This document shows positions 1-5,985 of a stretch of DNA of 7,501 nt, one piece after another. Source of the stretch: JACCTH01 sp050741915 (GTDB taxonomy: Bacteria > Actinomycetota > Acidimicrobiia > Spongiisociales > ZC4RG35). The translations under genes and the position numbers were made by a program. The stretch spans positions 1-7,501 of the forward strand of contig JBOGEX010000103.1 of NCBI GenBank assembly GCA_050741915.1, in the 5' to 3' direction. The notes beneath the pieces were generated by a model, which saw nothing but the letters and a program-made list of their open reading frames with translations, made no database searches and was not told where the DNA came from. The stretch's first letter is position 1. Every line of letters begins with the position of its first letter.

Positions 1-454
1 TCTGCTTGACCGGCGCCTGCAGCGAATAGCCCATCTGGTGCAACAGCCGGCGCACCAACTCAGCCGAGACCCGGAACCCCTTGGCCTGCAGATCCGCAGC
101 CAACTCATAGGTCGACTTGAGCGTCCAACGCAACCCCGACATCGGCGTCCCACGAGTGTCGGGATGCACAAGCTCATCCAACGCCTCCAACAACCCCGGC
201 TGCTTGTCGATGGCCGGCTTGTCGCCCGCCCCGGGGGCCCGCTGCCGGTCCGACGGCTCCACACCCGAACGCACCTCCGCCACCGCCTTGGCGACGGTCG
301 ACGAGCTCATCGCCGACGCCTCCACGACCCGGGCCTGGCCGCCACGACCCAACGCCTCTGCCATAGCCCCGACCACCAAGCGCCGCTGACGCTCGTTCAG
401 ATGCGCCAACGTCGTGGCAAAGAACCCCTCAAGACCCTGCCGTGACAGCTCCAT
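1..454 (-). CDS. ISAzo13-family transposase, N-terminal part (runs off left edge)
   Basis: Reading right to left from the ATG at 454-452, the frame stays open for 151 codons to the window edge, so only the N-terminal third or so of a DDE transposase is present. It begins MELSRQGLEGFF. The segment LNERQRRLVVGAMAEALGRG (about 19-38) followed by a helix-turn-helix-like stretch (about 40-62), then LRWTLKST (108-115), a GFRVS..LVRRLLHQMGYSLQAP block (126-148) and the start of a VKQ linker are the usual order for the ISAzo13 family as I know it. The catalytic DDE domain would lie left of the window, so intactness cannot be judged. The start is fixed by an in-frame TAG four codons upstream; there is no clear Shine-Dalgarno. 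It reads on the same strand as the other mobile genes but is separated by about 160 bp from the coupling-protein remnant and is probably an independent insertion. Confidence 0.85.
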   Translation of the reverse strand, partial: MELSRQGLEGFFATTLAHLNERQRRLVVGAMAEALGRGGQARVVEASAMSSSTVAKAVAEVRSGVEPSDRQRAPGAGDKPAIDKQPGLLEALDELVHPDTRGTPMSGLRWTLKSTYELAADLQAKGFRVSAELVRRLLHQMGYSLQAPVKQ

Positions 455-478
455 ACCCGCACACTACATCTCGCGGGT
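455..478. repeat. short inverted repeat upstream of the ISAzo13-type transposase start
   Basis: ACCCGC (455-460) pairs with GCGGGT (473-478) across a 12-bp loop, immediately before the transposase ATG. It could be part of the element's terminal region or an operator-like site; the stem is only 6 bp, so chance is possible. Apart from this, the 455-614 interval contains no gene that I can support. Confidence 0.25.
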
Positions 479-614
479 TATTATGTGGTGGACCCTTAGA
501 CAAAGTCGAAGTACTACCCGGCCGACTCGGTGACACCGGGATCACACCTTCAACGCTCGAGCAACGGCGTGCAGCAGCAGGCAGAGGTGAGCTGAACCGA
601 TCGCAGCTCGCCCA

Positions 615-988
615 TCATATTTCTTGGCCCTTCCGCTCTCCGAGGAGCCAGCCGCCTAGGTGCTTCCACTGGCTCTGCTCGTGAAACGGCCGGAGGAAAA
701 CGCGGGCGGCACGATGGTTCTTATAGACGACGACAGCGGTGTCCTCGGGAAGGGTTCTTAGTTCTTCGATTGGGGCCAGCCGTTCCCAGCGGTGAGTCTC
801 GGACGTGGATCGCCCACCAGGGCCGTCAGACAGGGTCTGTGTCACGACTCGGCGCTCGCCGATCAGTTTGGAGAAGTCCTCGAGGAGTTCGGTGTCGGCC
901 ATGCCGGGCAGGAGCACCCGCGTGACATGGTTGGAGAGAATGCTACGGGCGTGGTCCCTCCCCCATCGGTTCACGACCTGGCCGAAGT
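615..988 (-). pseudogene. VirD4/TraG-type conjugative coupling protein, C-terminal fragment
   Basis: About 124 residues survive, beginning DFGQVVNRWGRDHARSILSNH and ending ...LGERKGQEI at a TGA (617-615). The run QVVNRWGRDHARSILSNHVTRVLLPGMADTELLEDFSKLIGE matches the C-terminal ATPase (TraM-recognition) part of coupling proteins, where Q-D-x-x-Q, then R[WY]G, then NH.. .K/R V.L.G..D and a S..LGE block are typical. Coupling proteins are membrane-anchored hexameric ATPases that bring the relaxase-DNA complex to the secretion channel. Both Walker motifs and the membrane anchor belong to the missing roughly 400-500 N-terminal residues. The frame stops being coupling-protein-like exactly at the end of the neighbouring insertion element (989); upstream the same frame reads through the element end to the ORF-A stop. 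The GTG at 974 is only a chance start. Non-functional remnant. Confidence 0.8.
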
Positions 989-1004
989 CCCGGAACCGGG
1001 GTAG
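983..1004 (+). repeat. 22-bp direct repeat, copy 1 (left end of ORF-A element plus flank)
   Basis: Exactly identical over 22 bp to 2754-2775. It consists of the 6-bp flank CGAAGT (983-988), which lies in the coupling-protein coding sequence, and the 16-bp element end CCCGGAACCGGGGTAG (989-1004). It begins 34 bp beyond the ORF-A stop codon. The sequences on either side of the two copies differ, so the repeat has sharp borders. Confidence 0.85.
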
Positions 1005-1037
1005 GCGCTTGCAGAATCCGTATCGACAATTTGTTGT

Positions 1038-2694
1038 TTATGCGGCGGTGGTGAGATGGAGGTGGTCGAAGAGGGCTTCCATTTCGATTCGGATGTTTTC
1101 GTAGTGGCGGTCGACTTGTGTCCAGGTGGAGGGTTTGCGCCCGAGGCGGGGGGTGCGGACACCGGCCAGGATCGGTTCGATGACCTGGTCGCGGATGGTG
1201 GTCAGCGCGGTGATGGTGCGGGCGGCTTGGGCGGGCACCTGGTAGCGGCGGGATCGTCCGGGTTTTTCCACGAGTTGTTTTGCTCGCAGTTTCCGCAGGT
1301 CGTAGGCGGCTTGGCGGGTGGTGTAGCCGCCGTGGGTGTGTCCGCTGATGGCATGCACCTTGGCGGCGAAGTCGGCGACGGTGAACCCGTTGGGTGCCGC
1401 TGCCAGGGCCGAGACGGCGGCCAGGGCGTGACGCATGCGGGGTTTGGTCAGGTCGATCCCGCCCACCCTGATCGCACCGAGCTGGGAACCCTCCGGGAGT
1501 TGGTCGAGGTAGCCGTCGGTGATGAACCCGACATCGACACAGTCCAAGGCGGTGCAGAACCGGTCGGCCATCCCTGCCAGCCGCGCCACGATGTCCCCGA
1601 ATCGTTCCAGGACCCGGCCGCAACCCAGGTCGCGGGTGTTATGGGCGACCGCTTCGAAACGCAGCACGTGTTCGCCTTTGGTGTACGCCTTCAACGTCAA
1701 GCGTCCGAAGTGGAGCTTGAAGATGGTCAGGTCGTAACGAGGTGTCTCGACCACGGCTGCTAGTCGGGGCGGCCCGCCCTTGCGGCCTCGGTGAGGACGG
1801 GCCTTGGCGCCGAATAGGGTCCGCAGCTGCGGTACGTCCATCCGAGCCCGGGTCCGGTCCACCACCGCCTGGAACGTCTTGTCCATCTGGGCGCCGTTGG
1901 AGAACATCAGGTTCCGGCTGTATTCGACCTGATAGACCGAATAGTCGTAACCGAACCCGCTCTTTGCCTGTTGGTCCGGGTCCAGTCCGAAGCACAGACA
2001 CGCCGAGTAGATCCACCGGTTGCACACCTGGCTCAGGCGCCCTGCAGCCGCGGGATGCGACAAGGTATCTGCGACCTGAGCCAGGCCAGAGGGATCGGTC
2101 ACCGCGGTGAAGCAGTTGCCCTCCTTGACAAGGCCTATCCCCCTGCGGGCAGCGGCGCAGGCCACATACTCGTGGCCATTGAGGATGACCTGCGCCCCGA
2201 AGGGGGGATGCCCCGACATTTTGACCGTCACATGCCCCCACTCGGGATCCATGATGTGAAACGAGTAATGGTTGACATACTCGCTCTTCTTCTCCAGGTT
2301 GACGAGGACTCCGCCCGCTGACCGTTGCACCTTCCACACAGTGGCCGGGGCCTTCGCCACCAGAACCAAGAACACTCCCTGCCCGACCGTATGAGCAGCC
2401 AGATGCTTCTCGGCGATCAATCAGATGCTTGCGCTCTCCCTTCTTGCAGTAAAGGACCGGCACCCCGTTGGCTTCGGCCCAGGCCTTGACCCGGCGTGAG
2501 AACCGGCCCGCCATCCGCATCAGATGGGCGTTGTCGAGCTCCTCATCCGAGCCGCCATACAGCCTCCGCCACCACGACCGGAAACCCCCCGGGTTGTGAC
2601 CTAACGGGAAGTAGGCGTTAAGCACGATCCGATCCACACAGTCATACGAACCCGTCAACAGATCCCCATACCGAGCACTGAAATCATCACCCAT
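1038..2694 (-). pseudogene. ORF-A: unnamed wHTH-ended family protein, frameshifted (paralogue of ORF-B)
   Basis: Two overlapping frames together make one protein of about 550 residues. The first, from the ATG at 2694, carries CVDRIVLNAYFP and RVKAWAEANGVPVLYCKKGERKHLI, then loses similarity. The second, open from 2420 to the TAA at 1040-1038, carries SFHIMDPEWGHVTVKM..HPPFGAQVILNGHEY, YDYSVYQVEYSRNLMF, LKAYTKGEHVLRFEAV and a C-terminal winged-helix-like TTRQAAYDLRKLRAKQLVEKPGRSRRYQV. All blocks occur in the same order in the intact ORF-B, which shows that the switch near 2410-2440 is a single-base indel in one gene and not two genes. No slippery run of A or G is visible there, so programmed frameshifting is not supported; mutation or sequencing error is likelier. 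From memory the family is widespread in bacteria as unannotated hypothetical proteins. The ends and target duplication around it suggest a mobility role; the reaction is unknown. No convincing ribosome site precedes the start. Confidence 0.7.
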
Positions 2695-2727
2695 CCCCCA
2701 AACCTACGCCCCCTGCTCAAACACGCT

Positions 2728-2740
2728 GCCCCGGAGGGGC
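2728..2740. repeat. short GC hairpin inside right end of ORF-A element
   Basis: GCCCC (2728-2732) and GGGGC (2736-2740) are separated by 3 bp, just inside the right terminal inverted repeat and about 35 bp upstream of the ORF-A start. It may be a subterminal recognition structure; the short GC stem could be chance. Confidence 0.3.
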
Positions 2741-2742
2741 CA

Positions 2743-2770
2743 CCGGTTCCGGGCGAAGTCCCGGAACCGG
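2743..2770. repeat. 28-bp palindrome at the junction of the two elements
   Basis: CCGGTTCCGGG (2743-2753) and CCCGGAACCGG (2760-2770) are perfect 11-bp complements separated by CGAAGT. The left arm is the right end of the ORF-A element and the right arm is the left end of the ORF-B unit. It resembles an intrinsic terminator stem, but there is no T-run on either side, so the abutting-ends explanation fits better. Confidence 0.75.
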
Positions 2771-2775
2771 GGTAG
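2754..2775 (+). repeat. 22-bp direct repeat, copy 2 (left end of ORF-B unit plus shared flank)
   Basis: Identical to 983-1004: CGAAGT followed by CCCGGAACCGGGGTAG. It begins 40 bp beyond the ORF-B stop codon, the same position relative to its gene as copy 1 has to ORF-A. This is the main reason for treating ORF-B as a second element of the same kind. Confidence 0.85.
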
Positions 2776-4526
2776 TTCTTCTTGGGGGCCAGGTTCTTGA
2801 ACATTTCGGCAAGTTTCACGCGGCGGTGCCCAGGCGGGCGTTGTCGGCGTAATCGGCGATGATCCGGTCGATGGTGGTGAGGGCGCGGCGTAGCTCGATG
2901 GGTGCCGGTGGGGTGTCGGGGGCGGCGATGAGGGGTCGGAGCAACCGGGCGTGGACCTTGTTGTAGAAGATGGCGACCCGGGTTCCGTCGGGTGTGAGCG
3001 TGTAGCTGTTGGTGCCCGGGATCCGTTGGATGAGGCCGTGGAGACGGAGCCGGCGGAGGTCGTAGGTCATCTGGTTGGCGGTGTAGTCGGTGCCGAGGAG
3101 TCCGGCCACCAGCCCGCGAAGGCGCTTGTTGGTGAAACCGGCGACGGCGTGGACGAACACGGAGAGGGCGCCGGTCAGGGCCATGGCGCGTTGATCCCCG
3201 AAGCGCAGGGCTCCGGTTCTTTGGCCCTCCCGTATGTAGGGCTGGTGGATGCGCTCAAAGAGCGCAGAGCCGATGGCACAGCCCTGACCGGCGCGTTCCA
3301 CTGTAAGCAGACGATCGTTGACCGCCCGGGCCTTGGCCACCAGCTCGGGGAGGTGACAGAGCCGGGCTAGGACCCCAATGTCGGATGGTTTGTTGATGAC
3401 GGTCTCGATACGCAGCGCTCTCCCTTCCTTCAGGTATTGCTTGATGCGGCTGTGCTTGTAACGGAACTCGATTCGGACCTCGGTGCCCGGTCCGAACACC
3501 CGGGTCCGGTAGGGATGTTTGGTCGGCCGGCGGAGCCGACGAGCGAACACCGCCGCCATCTCCTCGGGGCGACCGACCCCGATGTTGTCGGCGACGAGGG
3601 CCTCGAAGAACCCACGGGCCCGGCGGGGGTCGTCGAAGACGATGGTGCGGCTGACCTCCACCTGGCGCATCGACAGCTCCCACCAGTATCCGGCCCGGCG
3701 ATCAGCGGTGGTGAGCGGGGTGGGGATCACCTCCATCCAACGGTCGAAGAACCCCTGGACGTCGGCGGGACCGAAACGGTCACAGATGGCTTGCAGGGCG
3801 GCGGGATCGGCACAGGAGGCGAACCCGTTGGAGAGCCCGGTATAGGCCAGGCCCTGGTGGTCGGCTTGGCGTTTGGCCCACTCGTGGCCGTTCAACCACA
3901 CCTTGGCCGGATAGGGGAAGTAGGTGCAGATCTTGATGAACCCGGGGCCGAACTGGGGGTCGAGCAGATAGAAGTAGTAGACGCCCACCCGCCGGTCCTC
4001 CTTGACGAAGTCATAGGAGACCACCCCCGGTTTGGGTGAACGGTTCTTAGCCGAGAACACCCATTGGAACTCCTGAGCGGCGACGATCGCCACCACCCCG
4101 AACCGGCCCGACCGCTCGGCCTGTTCCAGATAGGGTCGAACATGGTCGAGCTTGCGGTCGTCCCACCGGGTCCGGTCTGGTTTCTTCAACCGCAGGATGG
4201 GAACCCCCCGCTCCTCGGCGAAGGCCTTGACCCCCTGCCGGAACCGATTGCCGTTTTGCTCCATCAAGGCCGGAGAGGGGATCGGGTTACCCCGATGCCG
4301 GGTGAAGAAGGTCACCACCTGACCGCCCACCTGCAAACCAGGAAGGTAGGCGTTCAGATAGATCCGGTCGACACACTCCACCTCCAAGGCCGTGTGCCCG
4401 TCCAGCACATCGTTGATGTTGGTAACCGCCGTCATCAACCCAGTCTGCCCGACCGAGAGCCAGCCTTGCCGGCCCGACAGCCTCAATGCGAGCGGTGGCC
4501 GCGTCCCAGGGGGAGGCCGGGAGGGG
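2760..4526 (-). mobile_element. putative second element of the same type, carrying ORF-B (right end uncertain)
   Basis: The left end is supported by the 16-bp sequence shared with the ORF-A element. The right end must lie between the ORF-B start (4435) and the helicase tail. The best candidate is 4526, where the minus strand reads CCCCTCCCGGCCTCCCCC inward; compared with the ORF-A right end it keeps the pattern CCC..CCGG..CCCC, and a similar distance upstream of its gene. Outside it is ACTTGC, not a direct copy of the left flank CGAAGT, so no target duplication supports this end. Treat the right boundary as a guess and the unit as an inference from the shared end and homologous gene. Confidence 0.4.
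2816..4435 (-). CDS. ORF-B: intact unnamed family protein, candidate mobility or replication protein
   Basis: 539 residues from the ATG at 4435. A TTG 17 codons upstream is also in frame, but the ATG matches the paralogue's start better. Blocks shared with ORF-A, in order: CVDRIYLNAYLP (21-32), RQGVKAFAEERGVPILRLKK (66-85), FYLLDPQFGPGFIKI (155-169), AKVWLNGHEWAKRQ (177-190), YWWELSMRQVEVSRTIVF (250-267), IKQYLKEGRALRIETVIN (331-348) and a winged-helix-like TANQMTYDLRRLRLHGLIQRIPGTNSYTL (452-480). The K-x-Y-x-K-x(4)-LR-x-E block resembles, loosely, motifs of phage and plasmid replication initiators; the conserved D22-D23 region and E184/E260/E344 could equally be metal ligands of a nuclease. 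Neither is proven. No signal peptide or membrane segment. The family is known to me only as unannotated hypothetical proteins. It lies between a broken helicase and the ORF-A element, with an element-type end 40 bp past its stop, and has no visible ribosome site. Confidence 0.75.
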   Translation of the reverse strand: MTAVTNINDVLDGHTALEVECVDRIYLNAYLPGLQVGGQVVTFFTRHRGNPIPSPALMEQNGNRFRQGVKAFAEERGVPILRLKKPDRTRWDDRKLDHVRPYLEQAERSGRFGVVAIVAAQEFQWVFSAKNRSPKPGVVSYDFVKEDRRVGVYYFYLLDPQFGPGFIKICTYFPYPAKVWLNGHEWAKRQADHQGLAYTGLSNGFASCADPAALQAICDRFGPADVQGFFDRWMEVIPTPLTTADRRAGYWWELSMRQVEVSRTIVFDDPRRARGFFEALVADNIGVGRPEEMAAVFARRLRRPTKHPYRTRVFGPGTEVRIEFRYKHSRIKQYLKEGRALRIETVINKPSDIGVLARLCHLPELVAKARAVNDRLLTVERAGQGCAIGSALFERIHQPYIREGQRTGALRFGDQRAMALTGALSVFVHAVAGFTNKRLRGLVAGLLGTDYTANQMTYDLRRLRLHGLIQRIPGTNSYTLTPDGTRVAIFYNKVHARLLRPLIAAPDTPPAPIELRRALTTIDRIIADYADNARLGTAA

Positions 4527-4540
4527 ACTTGCCCCTCCCG
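4518..4540. repeat. 9-bp perfect hairpin beside the IS630 insertion point
   Basis: CGGGAGGGG (4518-4526) and CCCCTCCCG (4532-4540) pair perfectly around the loop ACTTG. It ends one base before the TA used by the IS630 element. Read on the minus strand its centre is GGGGCAAGTCCCC, similar to GGGCGAAGTCCC at the centre of the 2743-2770 palindrome. It may be the right end of the ORF-B unit, or simply the palindrome preferred as target by the IS. No T-run, so a terminator is unlikely. Confidence 0.6.
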
Positions 4541-4543
4541 CTA

Positions 4544-5692
4544 ATGGTGCGTCCTTCAATTGGCGCGCGCTTGGTCGAGGGCGACGCGCCCACGTTTGAC
4601 CTTTTCGATGATCTCTTCGGCGGTCTTGGTCCACACAAATGGTTTGGGGTCTCCGTTGTGATGGGCGATGTAGTCCTCGATGGCGGCGGTGAGCTCGGGA
4701 ACGCCGGCGAAGCTGCCTCGCTTGAGGCGTTTGGCGGCAAGGTCGCGGAACCATCGCTCAACCAGGTTCAGCCACGACGAGCTGGTAGGCACAAAGTGGA
4801 GATGAAAACGCGGGTGAGTGGCCAACCATGCCTTGACGTTGGCATGCTGGTGGGTGCCGTAGTTGTCGACGATCAGATGGACCCGCAGGCCCTGGTCGAT
4901 GCCACGGTCGATGAGACGGAGGAACTTCAGGAACTCGCCGTTGCGGTGCCGGGGCAGGCATTCGCCCAGGACCACGCCGGTCAGCACGTTCAGGGCGGCG
5001 AACAGCGTCGTAGTGCCGTTGCGTTTGTAGTCATGGGTCATTGTCCCGGCCCTGCCCGGCTTCATCGGCAGGCTCGCCTGGGTGCGGTCGAGCGCCTGGA
5101 TCTGGGACTTCTCGTCCACCGAGAGCACCACGGCGCCTTCGGGAGGATTCATGTAGAGGCCGACGACATCGACGAGCTTGTCTTCGAAGTGGACATCGGT
5201 GGACAGCTTGAAGGTCGCGACCAGATGCGGTTTGAGACCACGCGCCGACCAGATCTGCTGCACCTTCGTCTTGGAGATGCCGGCGTGTTTGGCCATCGAG
5301 CGCACCGACCAGTGAGTGGCATCCGCCGGTGTCGTGTGCTGGGTGTCGTACACGACCTGTTCGATCTTGACCTGGGGAATCGTGGGCTTCCGTCCCCGGC
5401 CCGAGCGAACCTTGCCGACACCTTCGACGCCATCTTCGACGAACTGCGACCGCCATCCCAACACCGTCGAACGCGACACACCAAGACGGGTGGCGATGGT
5501 CGTGTTCGCCACCCCGTCGGCCGCCATCAGCAGACCCTTGGCTTCACGCACCGCACGATGCGGCCGCGAAGGCGACACTGCGATCTCTTCCAGCGCCACA
5601 CGCTCCTCAAGCAACAAGATCAACGCTTCCGCCGGTGGGTGAGCCATACCGAAGCCTAACCCAACCGCGCGGTCAAAACAAGGACACTACAC
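4544..5692 (-). mobile_element. IS630-family insertion sequence, apparently complete
   Basis: The element is about 1149 bp and flanked by TA (4542-4543 and 5693-5694), the target duplication typical of the IS630/Tc1 group. The ends are imperfect inverted repeats: the left reads ATGGTGCGTCCTTCAATTG inward and the right, on the minus strand, GTGTAGTGTCCTTGTTTTG, with 12 of 19 positions identical including the GTCCTT core. The single transposase gene fills it. It lies within the C-terminal tail frame of the TraA-like gene; the LV and stop that end that tail are contributed by the IS. Confidence 0.8.
4556..5647 (-). CDS. IS630-family transposase
   Basis: 363 residues, the usual length for the family, from ATG 5647 to TGA 4558-4556, the stop lying inside the left inverted repeat. 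It catalyses cut-and-paste transposition into TA. An N-terminal helix-turn-helix (about 46-67, VANTTIATRLGVSRSTVLGW) is followed by the basic GRGRKP linker (83-88), a second DNA-binding segment (about 113-140, HWSVRSMAKHAGISKTKVQQ), and a DDE catalytic core: VDEKSQIQALDRTQ with D178, LIVDNYGTH with D261 and SSWLNLVERWF with E297, giving 35 residues between the second and third acids. All three catalytic residues and the whole frame are intact, so this gene could be active. It is transcribed in the same direction as the host genes. Confidence 0.95.
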   Translation of the reverse strand: MAHPPAEALILLLEERVALEEIAVSPSRPHRAVREAKGLLMAADGVANTTIATRLGVSRSTVLGWRSQFVEDGVEGVGKVRSGRGRKPTIPQVKIEQVVYDTQHTTPADATHWSVRSMAKHAGISKTKVQQIWSARGLKPHLVATFKLSTDVHFEDKLVDVVGLYMNPPEGAVVLSVDEKSQIQALDRTQASLPMKPGRAGTMTHDYKRNGTTTLFAALNVLTGVVLGECLPRHRNGEFLKFLRLIDRGIDQGLRVHLIVDNYGTHQHANVKAWLATHPRFHLHFVPTSSSWLNLVERWFRDLAAKRLKRGSFAGVPELTAAIEDYIAHHNGDPKPFVWTKTAEEIIEKVKRGRVALDQARAN

Positions 5693-5985
5693 TAGCTCTA
5701 GTCGGGCCTTGGCGTGGAGGAGGGCGATCTCGTCCCACTTGTGCATGCCAATGCCTTCCCCGGGTCGCGGTCCGATCGCGGCGACCAGATCGTCCGGTGG
5801 AGCCAGAGAGTAGGAGGCGAAGCGAGCGCCAAGCCGGTGATGAAGCTCCTCGGCAATCGCCGAGTATCTCCGGAACGGTTCCAGGTTCTCTGCCAGCCAG
5901 ACCTGCCGCAGCGCTTGCTGCTCGACTAGCTCGGCCCGCAATTCTTCGAGATGTCGCAGCTGAGCTTGAGCGCCAGTGGTCGGAG
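5687..5985 (-). pseudogene. C-terminal tail of the TraA-like protein, in a shifted frame and cut by the IS630 element
   Basis: In the frame one base away from the helicase, the minus strand reads AQAQLRHLEELRAELVEQQA followed by LRQVWLAENLEPFRRYSAIAEEL and ends KARLELV at a TAG supplied by the IS. The helical, charged, coiled-coil-like composition is typical of the C-terminal tail of such relaxase-helicases and continues naturally from DDRIAAFDGAITRRSKSVQDLRPLAL in the helicase frame, whereas that frame's own ending (KLSCDISKNCGPS) looks random. Hence a single-base indel around 5970-5985. Removing the IS at its TA joins this frame to an open stretch at 4541-4500 beginning AGGASPLPASPWDAATARIEA, which may be more of the tail or element sequence. 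Confidence 0.6.

Larger units (their letters stand above)
989..2753 (-). mobile_element. putative novel insertion element carrying ORF-A, with 11-bp inverted ends and 6-bp target duplication
   Basis: The left end reads CCCGGAACCGG inward (989-999) and the right end (2753-2743, minus strand) reads the same 11 bases inward, a perfect terminal inverted repeat. CGAAGT occurs immediately outside both ends (983-988 and 2754-2759), as expected of a 6-bp target-site duplication. The left flank interrupts a coupling-protein gene. The 1765-bp unit holds one gene on the minus strand, 34 bp from the left end and 59 bp from the right end, the compact layout of an insertion sequence. The encoded protein is not one of the transposase families I recognise. 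Caveat: the identity between left and right flanks continues 16 bp into the neighbouring ORF-B end, so a 22-bp attachment-core duplication is an alternative reading. Confidence 0.6.

Noticed and set aside
507..512. Further CGAAGT copies (507-512, 1706-1711, 5185-5190)
   Set aside because: A 6-mer is expected once or twice by chance in this length, and none of these is next to a CCCGGAACCGG-type end.
943..1623. Minus-strand 226-codon frame overlapping the end of ORF-A
   Set aside because: Arg/Pro/His-rich low-complexity translation, out of frame with the conserved ORF-A blocks.
1056..1763. Plus-strand open frame of 235 codons opposite ORF-A
   Set aside because: Antisense shadow: Gly/Val/Asp-rich translation without any motif, while the minus strand holds blocks shared with ORF-B.
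2405..2440. Programmed ribosomal frameshift in ORF-A, as used by some insertion sequences
   Set aside because: No slippery A/G/T heptamer and no clear downstream stimulatory structure at the switch; ORF-B needs no frameshift.
2743..2770. Intrinsic terminator after ORF-B
   Set aside because: The stem is strong, but no T-run follows on either strand, and the arms coincide with element ends.
4064..5659. Long plus-strand open frame of 531 codons
   Set aside because: It lies antisense to the IS630 transposase and the start of ORF-B, has no recognisable domain, and is explained by GC-rich codon bias on the opposite strand.
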